Source: Setophaga petechia (lineage: Eukaryota > Chordata > Aves > Passeriformes > Parulidae). From it: a DNA stretch of 64,000 nt. Under the pieces are notes generated by a model. It made no database searches. It was not told the origin of the DNA and was given only the letters and a program-made list of their open reading frames with translations. The stretch spans positions 18,193,001 through 18,257,000 of the forward strand of contig JANCRA010000017.1 in the NCBI GenBank assembly GCA_024362935.1, read 5' to 3'. A program made the translations under genes and the position numbers. Of this stretch, positions 51,121 through 64,000 are shown one piece after another. How positions within the stretch are numbered: the stretch's first letter is position 1; the number at the start of each line of letters is the position of its first letter.

Positions 51121-51654
51121 GAGAAAAATAGGGAGCAGAACAGGGGAAATTTCCAGTACAAATTCAGTAATCAAAATCAGAAGTTCCTATAAATTACACT
51201 TTTGGACAGTCCTGTGTTATTACAGGGAGATCATTAATTTATAAAGGATTCATATGAATGGCCTTACATTCAAAATTTCCTAAACCTCATCCGTAAGTGA
51301 AACAGTTCCAATTCCTTCCAAGGGTGAGCTGCAGCCTGGTTTTCCTGAATCAGGAGCAGCTGAGGGTTCAAAGTCCCCCTGGGCCCGTGGTGTTTCTGGG
51401 AGCAGGGTCAGCCTTCAGAGCACAGATTTGGGGATTTTTTGGGAATTTACACAGGAGCAGGGATGCAGGAAATGTAACCCAGGGAGTGGAGAGCAAAGGA
51501 AAACAACCCAAGAAGTATCTGCACCACCAGGCTAAAGAAACACCATGAGTGTTGTGGATGGGACCTGATAATTTCCTAACTTGCATTTTGTGGTTTTTTG
51601 GTTTTGTTTTTCCCCTCTCAGAAACATTATGAAAACACATTTGAATCTGATCCA
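51121..51654 (-). repeat. Inverted repeat, right arm
   Basis: Reverse complement of 49676-50237. The two arms could pair as single-stranded DNA, or as RNA if transcribed, into a stem of about 530 bp with mismatches. Matching open frames occur in both arms (minus in the left, plus in the right). Differences between them are spread over codon positions as expected of non-coding drift, so I do not call a gene. Confidence 0.9.
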
Positions 51655-54600
51655 TAAATCCCCATAATGTCTGAAAAGAGAAAAAATGATGCAGTGATTT
51701 CAAAGTTATGCCATTTTCTGATCATTTTATATTTTCACAAATGTCAATTTATCACTAGGGCAATTAATATCCATAGTGGCCAGCATATATGGCAGCTGAA
51801 AGCCAGGCCAGGTGCCATTTATCTCAAAGTGCACAGAAAAATGCTTCTGGTTTTGTCAAATGGAGCAGATTTTTGGAAGGATAGGAGGTTAAGACAGCAG
51901 CTGAGGGTGCCAGGTATTTTTGTTGCATCTTTGTTCCTATAATTTTAATTTTTAGTTTTGCTAGCATGCTGTGGTGTAGTTTGGCTAGATGACCTAGGTT
52001 TGAATAAAGACATGGACACTCATAGAAACAGAAATGATGAATGGACCAGAAAATAACAGGGAAAAGTATTATTTTATCTCCATTTTTACTACAACTGCTA
52101 CATGGTTGCTATGATATCACTTGGTAATTAATTGCAAACCACATTCTACTCTATCTTTGTGCACAAATTCAATTGATAAGGAAAGAATAAGATACAGAGA
52201 GCCCCCTTCTGTAGAGCAATATTCAATATTTAATAATTTGGCTGGAATACTGCAAGAACCGTGGCACACACAGCTCATTATTCCTACTCCTCATATCCCT
52301 GCACTTGTCTTGCCAGCTCTATTTATTTTTCACTGGAGTAATTCTGTGGGGAACTTCAAAGCAATTAGTTCAGGAGCACATGTTAAAGGGTGAAGGGTTT
52401 CAATGTTGCAGCAATGTAAGATAACTACAGATCACAAAATCTGTCATGGAATAATGCAATCAAGAACAAAGCAAATGGAAGCTTTGTTTTCAGAAGATAA
52501 GAATGCAATGGAATGCATCAGCAGCTCCCCCTGCTTCTTGTGCTGTCTACCTAAATGAGGCTCCCTGCTTGCATATTTCAAAGTCATTGGTTAATTATCC
52601 TGGAGCAAAACTGCATTTTGGGTGCTCTGATTTGAACATAATGATGTGACTATAATTCGAACAAATTGGAAATATGCAAAGTTGAATACTTGATTTCAGA
52701 TATAATCCAGTAATTAAAAACATAACAAATCATTTAGCAGGAATGCTGCCATTGTGGCTGAGGAAAACTGCTAATTGCAGGGCCCATATCTCCCCCATAT
52801 TTGCAGTGCTTAACTCCAACCACAAATCACCATCCAATGGCAAAAATAATGAGCTGAAAGATATTTTTTCCAGGCTTTTAAACCATGCAGACAATACTGA
52901 GCAAGAAAGGAACAAGATGGACTAAACAGACATCACTTGCAGTGTTAATTTAATTTTTACTGTGCCCTTTACAACACAAAATAATATGCCAATGTAAAGT
53001 TACACTGATAATAAGTGTAGTAAATATAAGGAGATCATCAAACACAAAATGAATGTTGAGGAATATTTATTTTTAAAATACCAGCTACACTGTTGTTATT
53101 ATCCCAATAATTTATTATAGAGTCCTTTTGCTGTCCATCCACCCAGCTGGGACATATTTCTGGTATTTTTGATGGTGTGAATGAATGCCATTTTCCCTTA
53201 GCAGATGCCATTCAGGATCAAGGCAGCAGCATTTGCAAACACTTGTAGGAGCTGCCCCTGAGGCAGCTGCTCCCAGAAACTCAGGGTTAATATCCCTGAA
53301 TGTTCTTCCACTGGCAGAAATATTCTTCCACTCCCTGTGAAAAGCACCAGCTCCAAGCATGCTGCAGGTGTACTGGCAATAAATACATATTCAGCAGTTC
53401 TGCTCAGCCATGCACTCTGCTCAGCAGTGACCAAGAGGAGAGGATGAAGGATGGGAACGTTTTTCAGGTCAAAGCTGTGATGTGAGAGCTCAAATGAAAG
53501 TCACTTTTCCTAATTCCTTGTTCCCTCAGCAGTCTGTTTGATCACAGAGGGAAACCTGGGCTGCCACACGTGGCAGCTGCCTCCAGAACTTGTTCCAGTG
53601 GTGTCTATTTTCTGACCCCTCCTGCTACAGGGAGAGTATAAAATCCATATTCCTTTGAAATGCAACCTGGTGCTTATATAGGAAAAATATCATTTCCTAT
53701 TGACAGGGATGCTCACATCTGTGAGTGTTTTTGCCTCCTAGCAGTTCAAAATCTGCTGCTCTGGTGAGACCAGACTTAACATTCTAATAACAAGCACTGA
53801 CATCTGCTGAGGTTTTAAGCACAGACTGAAGTTACTTTGGAGGGATGAGTTGTTTGTACAGATAATGATGCACAGACCTGGAGTGAATCCACTGATGCTG
53901 ACTGACCCATCCCCATTTATCCTTCTTAAAAATCTCTGTGTTTATTTCCTCCCTGCACAGACCAAACCTCTCCTTAAAGTCCCCAGCAAGTTGCTGTAAT
54001 TGCTGAGTGACATAAAAGCACTAAATAAAATTGCATTCTGCTTGTCATATTTGATGAGACAAATTCATCAGCCTCTGCCTTGCCTTATTTTTGTCATTGT
54101 GACACAATTTTACAAATTGCTGAATTGCCCATGATAATACCTTTCCTCAGGATAGTTAAACATGCCAATTGCTAATTAGCTATTACCATCTGTGTTTTGT
54201 TCAAACATTTGTCTCCTGTAAATATTCTTTAAAAGCTGAACCTTTGTGAGAGAGGAGAGCAGGAGAAGGGATTATGGATGTTCCCTTTGGCTGGGAATTG
54301 GACTCTGTGTTGCCCATCAGTTCTCTTTTCTTCAAATAAAAAAGGCAGTGTTGTGACACAACAGTTCAAGGCTACAGCAGTTCTGAAATGGCACTACTAA
54401 AAAGTGACATAAATAATGACAATTATCTAGGGAAAAAAATATCAGAGGAAACCCAGGTATATTATCAACAGAAGACCTGGAGGAGGAAATATAAACAGAG
54501 GACTGGCACAGCTGATTGCCAGGACAGCACTGGATTTGCCTCTGTTATTCCAGATAATTCACATTATGTGGATCTTCAGAATGATAGACTGAGGTGCCTG

Positions 54601-57600
54601 GAAAAAGCCTAAATGCATCAGGAAATGAAGAAAAAAAGTACTTCTAGCACATGAATCTCTCAATTATTTAGCACTCTCAGGTATTAATCATTTTGTTAAT
54701 TCCAGATTAAATACTGCTCATTTGACTCCACTACTGTCCATAGAATAAAATGAATTTCAGTTTACTGAAGAATTCTTAAAGGTAAATATCATGCTAAGAC
54801 AAATGAGAACAAGAAGTGAACACAAGTAAATGGGAAACTACCTCAAATAAGAGATCTGAAAATAATTACAGCACTAAAAGTCAGTCACAAGAACACCAAT
54901 CAAAAAGCAAATCTTGCATTAAATTATCGTGTTCAGTACACATAAAATAAAGATATTTGTGGCCAGGAACTGGCTGACTCTTCAAAAAAAAAAAATTCTT
55001 TCTCCACCTAAGCATTATTATTTGTTATTTATTTTTATTATTTAGTTGTACTGAACTTCTAAACTCACATGCACTGGACACCAAAAAGTTCAGAGTCTTG
55101 CTATGCTTAACACACCATAGCAATGATAGTTCATTTTTCTTTTCCTTTCTTTGAATTGCACTTCAACGTGATGCCACTCTGGAGGTTATTGAAATTATTG
55201 TTCATGCCCTGAATATCTGGTGAAACAGAAATCTGTGATTCAAATTATTAACTAAAATGAAAGGAGAAAAGATGACAACATAAAGGGTCTTATTTTTAAT
55301 TCTCTTTGCAGTTAAAAGCCAGATGAATAGAAATCAGTTAAGGTTCATTACTGCTCCAATCCATCCAGAGCAAGGGGAAGAGAGAAGCTCTGGTACATTA
55401 ACTTTTACACTTGTGACCCGGTAAATAATGTTCTGGTTAGAGCAATGGCTTCTTTCAACCCACAGCTCACATCATTTCTATAATAATATATTAATTTTTT
55501 ACACTGCTAAGTGCTGCTAAAGGCACATCTGAAGGATATCAAATTGAGAGCATTCCTTTAAAAAAATCACAGATGCACATCCAAAATGTTTAGCTGCCAC
55601 ACGACTCTTTAAATAAACCAGAAAACGAGGCTGTCTGTCCAAGCCTGCAGATGAAACCCCAAATTTGTGATGAGCCTGACGCAGCTGCCACCCAGGTTCC
55701 ATTCCTGTCACACATGGCAGGGAGGGGATTTCCAGCTGGACTGGGGCACTGAACCAATGGCTCAGATGCAAGAACTGAGCCTGACACCTGAAAGGGCAGC
55801 AGAGAACAGGGCTGGGGTGAGGGAGGGATTTGGGGTTGGATTTGTCCCCACAAAAGGATTTCTATCGTGCCCAAATTCTGTCCCACTTGCAAGAAAGAGT
55901 GAAGAAATGAATTCAAATGTTATCACGAGAATAGAGCCTCTTTATTTTATTTGTTGAATTATATTTTAATGATTGCAAATTCCTTCCCCATGGTAGTTTT
56001 GTTAAGAAGGATTCTCTTTTGATGAACGTGCAGGTTGGTTTGGGAGCAGCCTAAACTGATGAATACAGAGAAACTGTCAAAAATGCCAGGGACCTTTAAC
56101 TCTTGTTTAACCAGTAGCATGTGAGCTGCACAGTGGGCAAGTCAATAACTGGAATATGATTTTAAAAGGAAATTAGATGCTAAAAATCTCTGCTTGTCTC
56201 ACCTGTCTGACAGAGGCAAAAATTAATTGCTATTGATAACAAGATCTTGCAAACATCTCTGTTACAGGACTTCAAATATTTTCAGTAGCTAAGAGTCCAA
56301 ACCAGAATGAGGGGGTTTTCTCCAGTTCAAGACAGAGAATTTCAAATCCTCTTGTGTAAAAATAAAACAGTCAAGCAACAAGCATTGATGATGTCTTCTA
56401 GTTTCTTCTTCTTCCTCTCATTTGAATACTTTAACAGTACAAGTTGCACTTCTCCCCTGCTCACCTCCTGAGGAATTTGTCTCCAAGTGCACTGTGAATC
56501 TCTCCACCCTGACCTTGTAGCTCCTCATCCTTGTTTTACTCTCTTCCTCTATGTGAAAAAATTGCTCTCACTGACTTTGCAATTTTCTGACACAGTTTTG
56601 AGCAGCCTGATGCCCTCTGAGTCTCACACAACCCCACACTCCAGATTCAATTTCTCTCCACTCTCCAATACCCTCCATGATCTCAGAGTCCCAAACTGAA
56701 ATTATTCCAGATATCACCTGCAATACAATGCCCTTTTGGGAATAATTCTTGGGCCCATCTGGTGTGATGCAGGGTATCAGATAATTGACAGCTTTATCTG
56801 AGTGAAAATTCCTTGCCTACACACCTTATTCAGATCCAAAGTAAGCAACCTGCACACAGATTTAGTGTTTTCATAGCCAAACCATGAGATTTTCTGAGTT
56901 CCTGAGGGGCTTTCTGTGCCTCTCTCTGAATCACTGAGACCAAAGCCTGAGAAACCTCTTCCCCATCACAAAGGTCCAAACCAGAAACACGTCAGAACAA
57001 AGCCAGACTGCACCTAATCCTGTTAATGCTGTGCAAAATCAATCTCCTCAGGCTTTCCAGGGCTTGTGAACAAGCACTCGAGATGCCTCTGGTGATGGAC
57101 AGACATTGCAGGGTTGCCTCCTGATTTCGTAGCCATTTCTTATTTTCATTCTCTTTGCTTTTGCTGAAAACTGATTGAGTGTAAAAGATCTGCTTCAATG
57201 TCAGTCTCCTGTTAACAGCTGGGAAGTCACTTTATCTCACTTGCAGCCACAAGGAAACACGAGATAATCACCCAGTGACAGGCAGACCCAGCAGACAGGC
57301 AGAGAAGCAAATCTCCTTTTGTCATTCTGCTCTGCTCCCTCCAGCCCTCACCGAATTTCCAAACACTGAAAGGAAGAACATTCCCTTTCAATTCTGTTAG
57401 TGGCTGGATAGCCACTAAAAAAGCTCATTTTCAGCTCATAAAGCATATTTTTCAGGCTAAAGATTGAGTTTTTCCCTTCTCTGCTACTAAAAGTACAATC
57501 TACAGTTTTCATTGATCTCTCCCATTTTCGGGGAAATTGTCTCTTCACTTTCCTAGCTGAGTATCTCAAAGTACAGTTGAGCTAGAGACTAGAGTACTCC

Positions 57601-59631
57601 AGACTGAGAGATTCTACAGCAAAAAGCTGCACAAAGCTGTCACAGAAAAAATCTGGAAGTGAGCAGTGTTAATGCAATGTAATTTAGCTGCTAGTTTCTA
57701 TAAGCACTCGAAGGTAAATCAGAATTTCTACTGGAAATGGATTTTGTAACTAGAAACACAGGGAAAGAAGCATAAAGAAGACAATCTCCTTTCCCTTCAT
57801 TGCCTCTGAGCTGCTCCTTGTTTCCATAGGTGCTGCTTCTCATTTAACAGAGACATTAGCATAGAAATAATCTGCATCAAGTCTGTCTCAAAGCTCTGCT
57901 CAGTCCCAGGAGTTTTGCCTGCCTAACTATATTAGGATCACAAGTAATTTGAGTCATTATATTTTAGCTTCAGATTAGCTATAGAAAATGCAATTTAATT
58001 TTTATTAACAGATAAACATTACAAAAAAATATTATTCCCCTCATATTCACATACTATTGAGAGCTTTCCACTGCAGTTCATTCAAAGAGCTACAAAAAAA
58101 GGTATGAAAAAGTCACAAACACCAGCTGGTTTTCAGTAAAACTATCATGTCCAAGTCAGGCCAATTAGCTACAATTTCACATTCTACATTTTGTGTTAAC
58201 TATAAAGAAACAGCTAAATATAGTTTTTTCTCAAGTATGTCAATAAATCACAGGTAATTACTCAGAACTCTATTAGCAAAACCAAACCAAACCAAATGAA
58301 AATATTCTGCACTGGCTGCACTGTTTGCATCTCCCACCATCTCAGAATCTATTATGAGGTCATAGTTTTATTACTGAAAAAAAAAAAAACAGGTTTGGCC
58401 AATATCATCATAAAAGCACCAATAAATCTGAAATTTTATACAAAGAAAGGGCAGGTTATGGATACTTTGCCATGCAGTGTGGTTATTTGTTGAAGCCTTC
58501 AATGTTTATGAATTTCTGCAAGCCTACAAGCAGTCAGTCAGTCAGACACAGAGTCATGAGCCAGTCTGTAGGAAAAACCAACCAGTGATGAGCATGATGG
58601 ACTGGGGAGAGCAGATCCTCCTGATCCTTTATTTAGCTCTGCCAGCAATTAATATTGACCTTGAACAAATCAGTCAGTTAAAAATCAGTTTAAGGTCCCA
58701 TTCTTATACTGGACATAGGTACAAATGTTCATCTAAATCTCACAGATTTTCAAATGCAAATAGGTAATTTAGGTTCTCTTGTATTTGTACCTTATTTTTT
58801 GAATATTTTTTGCAATAAAATAAGAAATATAGCTTCCACACTGAGCTTCCACACCTGCTTCCCTGGAATTTTGTTTCTAGATCCTTTGAAAAGGTGTCAA
58901 ACAACCTTTTCATGCTACAATATTTATTTCTGTTGAGAGCCTCCCAAAGTGTATCAGCTTCAGGAGAAAAGGGAGAGAAATTTAGAGGATGAGGTTGGGC
59001 TCTGTAAGAGAACATTTATATTTAGGGCAAAATATTTGCTCTAATTTCAGTAAGTCTGTTTGTTTCTGAAATCCCCAAAGGGATAAGAGGTCAACTTGAA
59101 ACAAAATGAAAAAAAAAATTAAGTGGGCTATTGAAGAATGATAAGCAGTTTTTCTACAAGCAATTGATTTAGACTTTAAAGTTTGTTTTTATCATGAGTG
59201 TCCAGGCAATTGTAGGAATGATTTGTGCATTAAAATCCTACTCTTGTTCCCATGTACAGCAATTCTTCAGCTTTGCCCACACTCACCCATCCGTGGATAG
59301 ATGCAATACTGTGTGGCTTATTTGATCAAGCATACCAAATTGAAAGTATGAAATAAAATCAGTTTTGATATATTCACTCATGCCTCTCCTGTAACAGCCA
59401 TTTTGAAACAAGATAAATGGTGAGAAAAATGTGATTTTTTTTTAACCTATTCAGTTATGCTGCAAACTTCACTTAGGGGCCCCCAAAACCCTTCAGAAAC
59501 ATTGACAAGCTTGGCCTCAGCTAAACAAGCACTCAGGATCTGAGGTTCAAAATAGAATATCCAAGTTTGATAACACAGTATGTGTGTAAAATGAGTGCCA
59601 TAAGTAAAACTAAGAAGGTGATCAGATACTG

Positions 59632-59720
59632 TGGGGTTTTTTGTGTCTGTGTGTTTTTTTGTTTGTTTGGTTTGTTTGATTTTTTTGCTTGTTTTTTGTT
59701 TTTTGGTTTTTTTTTTTACA
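59632..59720 (+). repeat. T/G-rich low-complexity tract
   Basis: About 90 bp of T runs with TTTG words, ending in eleven or more T followed by ACAG. The end resembles a polypyrimidine tract plus 3' splice site, but no exon-like sequence follows, so I describe it only as low complexity. Confidence 0.85.
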
Positions 59721-62336
59721 GAAGCATTATAGAAAGACTAATTTCAAATAATTTACCCAAAGCAGCAGAGGACTGCAGGTTGAACTTCCAAGCACTCAGG
59801 AAGTTTCTAAAGGCTCATGTGATGAGCTCCAGTGATGCTAAAGCACATCCCTGTAATTGGTTGTGTCACTTCCATGGTAATGATAAACAAGTGTATAACC
59901 ATTAATACAGCTTTGCAATGAGAGATTAAAGGAGATCCACATCTCTCAGCCCAGCTCTTGACTTTGATGCACTCCCTGTGTCAATAGCACACATTTTCTT
60001 TATTAAATGCTATTTTTCAGGATTTCTGCACCACACACTTCACTACAGCTAATTAAAATATTCAAGTTATCTAAACTCCCCAAAATAAGTTATTTCTTCC
60101 TCATCTTCATATGAAATGGATGTTTTTGAGAAGAAGGTGTTTATATCAACCTGTCTTAAGCCCCAGTTCATATAATCAGGCTGACATGGAATACCACGGG
60201 TGCTTCCCTATTTTCCAATATATTTTCCCATCCTGAAGTTAATGAAACTTTTTGTAACCTATTTCAGAAGGGTCTTTTCAAGGCTCCAGTGTGGCATTGC
60301 CCCTCAGATCAGAAAGAACAATTCAACCCAGCTCAAATGCATTTCAGCCATGGGATGTCAGCAGAGTGGGGCAGAGCCTGGCAGGGATGAGCTGAGGATA
60401 ACCACAGCTGACTCCCATTGCCTGCAAACATTTATCACCAAACTTCCTCTGAAATCAAACTTTGCAATCCAACAGCAAAATCTGGCAGCTGGAGGGAGAA
60501 ATGACAGAATTGTTCCATTCTGTCTTGCTCATTAGAACCTGGATTTTTTTTTTCTCTCTTTTAAAGAAAGGATGTCTTATGATTAAAATATCATTATAAA
60601 TGAGATGGTGGCCTGTCATGTGGAAAATTGAGATTCTCTAGTTCTGGTGAGCTGCCTCTCAGCCTGAGGGGTTTTAGCTTACCTAAGTGACAGGCCCTCC
60701 TGTCTCACTAGTTTACACATTTAATTTTGCATTAACTGTTTTCATGTAGACTTTTTATTGTTGAATGTGCTCCAAGACAAAAAATGTGGTTGTTGTCTGC
60801 TTGATTTTATTACCATACAGTCATATGCATCTATGATCTTATACAGAGTTCTAGATACAGAAAATTTTTGAATGAAGACATTAAATTCCACAGACATTAT
60901 CTCCACTGCAAATAGAGTTTATTTTTCTTGAATGACTAAAATGTAAAGGAGCTGCAGAAGCATTAAATTTTTATTTTTGGGAGCTGTCTTCTTGAATGCC
61001 AAGCTTCTCCTCCCACACTGAACAGTTTCATTAGTGCACCATTTTTTTCAGTTCTTTCACGATTTTAACATAGATTAGATTGACAGTAACCACATTTTTC
61101 CTTCAGGGCAAAAATATATGTTTTCCTATTAGATATTGAAGGGATAACATCAATGGTTGACCTCAATTTTGGCAGACTATTCTAGTAACTGCACTCCTAT
61201 TATATTTGCCAATCAGTTAAAGCACTTCTGTCAGACCCAAGTACTTTACCTCTATCAGCTGTGATCAAAGGGGGTCAGGTCCTCTAATTTTAGAGGGGTT
61301 TTTTTAATTTCTTTCTCTCCTAGGAAGATCTCAAAAAAACACATTTTAGTGACTGATAGTCACGGGACAAATTCATATTCCAGCGTGCAACCCAAAGGAA
61401 AACCTCAGTCACTTCTGGGATATCCACTCAGCATAAAAGATAACGAAATTTCCTGAGTGTTTGTACCTTTTTATAATCATAACTTTCTAATGGCACAATG
61501 AGATTTGCAAAAGCAAACCTCCCTGAAGCCAGAGAGTGTTACCCATTAATGTCAGGGTAAATCAGCCCCTGGATCTTCTCCTTGGCCAGGCTTTGCTGGG
61601 ATTGATCATTCAGTGCATGCAGGAGGGCACCTAACTTTGTTTCAGAGAAATAGACTTGGGTGGAAATGGCATTTCTGCATTTAGAGAGCAGAGGAAAGTG
61701 GGGAATAAAAGAAGAGAGCGGGAATTAGACCCCTTATGGCTCTGAATGAAGCAAATATTAAATTCTTTCTTAATGCAAGGACATTGCTCTGAGTTCCTGG
61801 AAAGGTTCATTTCAGCCAGGTACTGAGGCAAATGCCAGGCCTGCCTGTATTTAGCAAAATGTTTTACTAATGAAGAGGAAGGCATTAAAGGCAATGAGGT
61901 AAAAATGCTGTCACAGAATTCATCTGAAGAAACTGAAATAGAGATCACAACTCAAAAGGCTGAGGAATCCACATTTCCCAGGGAGGCTTGCAAATGATCC
62001 ATAATTTAAAATGGGGAAGAAAAAGTGTTGAACCCTGTTTGTATATTGCTTAAGAGGGTAAATTAATGGGATAAATATTAATTCTGAAATATTCGCTGTG
62101 CTTTACTAATTGTGACAGCAAACATAATGCAGGGATTTTGGACATTTCAGTGTCACATAGAGATGTGAGGACATGCTTGGAGATACTCTGCAGGCCAAAG
62201 TGAATGGTAAGAGAGATAATTAAAGATGCTTTAATAGCTTTTCAAAGTTGCTAAGATACTGTCAGGTAGTGTAGCACATCTTGGACAGCCACAATATCCA
62301 AGACTATGTTCTAAATATTCATTTCCTGTAGCTTTG

Positions 62337-62398
62337 CTTTCATTTTGCCTTCCCTTTCTTTTGCCTTTCCTTTCCTTTTCCTTTTTTATTTTTTTTTA
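62337..62398 (+). repeat. Pyrimidine-rich tract (CCTTT words)
   Basis: Imperfect repeats of CCTTTC and CTTTTC followed by a T-run. One strand is almost all pyrimidine, so triplex (H-DNA) formation is conceivable. Confidence 0.85.
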
Positions 62399-64000
62399 AC
62401 TTCCCTGGTAATTGCAAACCTCTTCAGATAAAACATCCCCCTCTGACAGGAAGAAATATTTATGTTTGGGATTCACTACATTCACTTGGCAATGAAGGAG
62501 TTTTTTACAGCTTTTCTGGCTAATAAAAAGCCACACAAATATAAAGACTAAATTATCTGCAAAAACATGACTTGCAGCAAGGCAGGCAGCTGGGATGATG
62601 TATGTTCACCACTTCCCATACAGTAGGGAAAGTTCCAGGAGATGGAGCCTTCTGTGACTCCCATACCTGGGTTTTTATGGCAGCAGAGCCCCTCAGTTCT
62701 GCAGCTGTGTAATTGAAAAAAAACAAAACAAAACAACAAAACATTGAGGGTGTTTGCATTAGACACAAATGAGAAGATGGAATAATGGGAACTAAAGCAG
62801 CTTTGCAGATGTGACATAAAAATAATAATCTCAAATAAACAGTTCTGAGCTCTCTACCTGCCTGGAGCTTCTGCAACAGAGCAGTTTAAGAGGGAATCAG
62901 CTAATATAATAATAGAACATGCTAATATATATAATAACAGTGGGTATTGAATAATTTAGATTTACTTTAATCCTCACAACGATAGTATTCAGACACAAAA
63001 AGACATCACCTCATCAGTGAGTTAAGATCTGCCAGCAAACATTCCTCAAAATTCAAAGCTGAAATACCTATAAATATTGGAAAATCACTTCAGCTCTGAT
63101 TGCCTTAGCACAAAGCTGGATGGAAAGATTCTCTCCAGCCTTGCCTTGGATGTCCATTTCTTGCCATGGAGATGCATTTCAATCCCACACTTAGCAGTGA
63201 CTGATTCTTTGGAAAGAGAATGACAAATGCCTGCTGAACTTTTCTCTGAAAACTTAACACCCAAGATCAAAGACTAATTCAATTAATTCTAATCTCTAAA
63301 GTTATTAGATCTGGGGGCTTTATTATTAATATTTTTTAGGCTTTTAATCCTTTATACAATGCCTTATGCAGGCACATAATATCCCAAATGATTATCACCA
63401 TGTTGCAAATTCTAATAAATTTTTATCTGGCACAAATCATATATAAAGCTGTCAGTTTAGCTCCTTCTCTGTAGAAAAGAAATGGAAAATCCTGCACATG
63501 ATGGAAACAAGGGGTGATAAGGAATACAGATATCAGTGCACTCTTTGCAGCTGATCATTTATTCAGAGATCAGAAATTGTTTCCAAGCAGACACGGGGCA
63601 TTTCTTGGCACTGAACATGATCCCCTCTCAAGCAACTTGGTGTAAAAAAAGGGATTTAAAGCATCCCAAGGACTGTGAAATGCAAAAATAACTCTGAGCT
63701 GCCTTTTCTCTCTACTTGTCTGGAGTCATGAGAGGCAAGCCCTGACCCCACAGAAGTCAACAGAATTTCTGTCATTGCTGGTAGCAGGACCAAGCTTTAT
63801 CACTGTTTTTATTAATAATTCATTCTTTAGAATGACTTCATGAGTATTTTGACAGTGGCTTTGATTTTTCCATTGAAGTGAAAAGATGATAAAAGGTTTG
63901 GAGGATGTTACCAGCTCTGATATCAGGGTAAAACTGAGGAAAAAAATCAGACCTTCTCTGACTAGCTACTAGCTCAATTCCACTTGAACTTTTAATTAAA

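Larger units (their letters stand above)
51655..64000. other. Gene-less AT-rich DNA to the window end, 12.3 kb
   Basis: No supportable gene, RNA or mobile element. Minor tracts are an A-run at 58377-58389, CAGT copies at about 58531-58543, a TG-rich run at 59632-59720, a pyrimidine tract at 62337-62398 and AAAAC words at 62717-62743. A GCTAATTAGC homeodomain-type palindrome at 54171-54180 sits in complex sequence that could be conserved. A GCTGCCAC/GTGGCAGC short hairpin lies at about 53560-53578. Frames up to 112 codons are unremarkable. Confidence 0.6.

Noticed and set aside
49910..51548. Similar peptides encoded in both inverted-repeat arms
   Set aside because: The peptide similarity follows from DNA similarity of the arms. 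By eye, differences fall at all codon positions and the frames end in low-complexity or unrelated sequence.
59700..59725. Polypyrimidine tract plus ACAG resembling a 3' splice site
   Set aside because: No exon-like sequence with matching donor follows, and such motifs are frequent in T-rich DNA.
59567..59905. 112-codon frame rich in Phe and hydrophobic residues, resembling a membrane protein
   Set aside because: The hydrophobic part is the T/G-rich low-complexity tract translated. There is no gene context.
1..64000. CRISPR arrays, tRNA/rRNA genes, bacterial operons or phage genes
   Set aside because: The tandem repeats have no spacer-repeat alternation of CRISPR type, and no cloverleaf or operon-like series of frames was seen. 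Composition and CR1 fragments indicate a vertebrate.

Overview
This window reads as non-coding vertebrate DNA, most likely from a bird and probably a songbird. The evidence is three fragments of the CR1 LINE typical of birds and reptiles, several solitary endogenous-retrovirus LTRs of avian type, an AT-rich background, and many tandem repeats. I found no open reading frame that looks like a real gene. There is no recognisable protein domain, no convincing exon series, no tRNA or rRNA, no CRISPR array and no bacterial-type operon. The longest open frames come from repeat units that lack stop codons. The window is therefore either a gene desert or the inside of a very large intron.

Layout: 1-2220 is plain AT-rich sequence. 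An 18-bp minisatellite (2221-2400) follows, then two long A/T-only arrays (2665-3362 and 5267-6020) with a near-identical 52-bp right flank. 6073-9603 is plain. 9604-10668 is a 40-bp minisatellite whose units carry an 18-bp palindrome. 13048-13952 is a large GATA-type array with a higher-order period of about 90-96 bp. 20087-20741 is a 30-bp minisatellite. A CR1 fragment lies near 22.0 kb and a solo LTR with a target duplication at 26036-26572. 26.6-38.0 kb is plain.

The right half is richer in mobile elements: CR1 (38.1 kb), a solo LTR (40008-40694), a diverged LTR relative (41.1 kb), a solo LTR with a 6-bp target duplication (43859-44303), a 52-bp minisatellite (44463-45375), CR1 (47.65-47.75 kb), an LTR-like promoter/polyadenylation block (about 47.9-48.25 kb), and a large inverted repeat (49676-50237 and 51121-51654, spacer 883 bp). 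From 51.7 kb to the end the sequence is plain AT-rich DNA with small low-complexity tracts and a few possible conserved regulatory segments.

Nothing here works together as a gene system. The notable features are structural: the palindromic minisatellite, the duplicated AT arrays, the kilobase-scale inverted repeat and the precisely bounded solo LTRs. Similarities were judged by eye and no searches were run.
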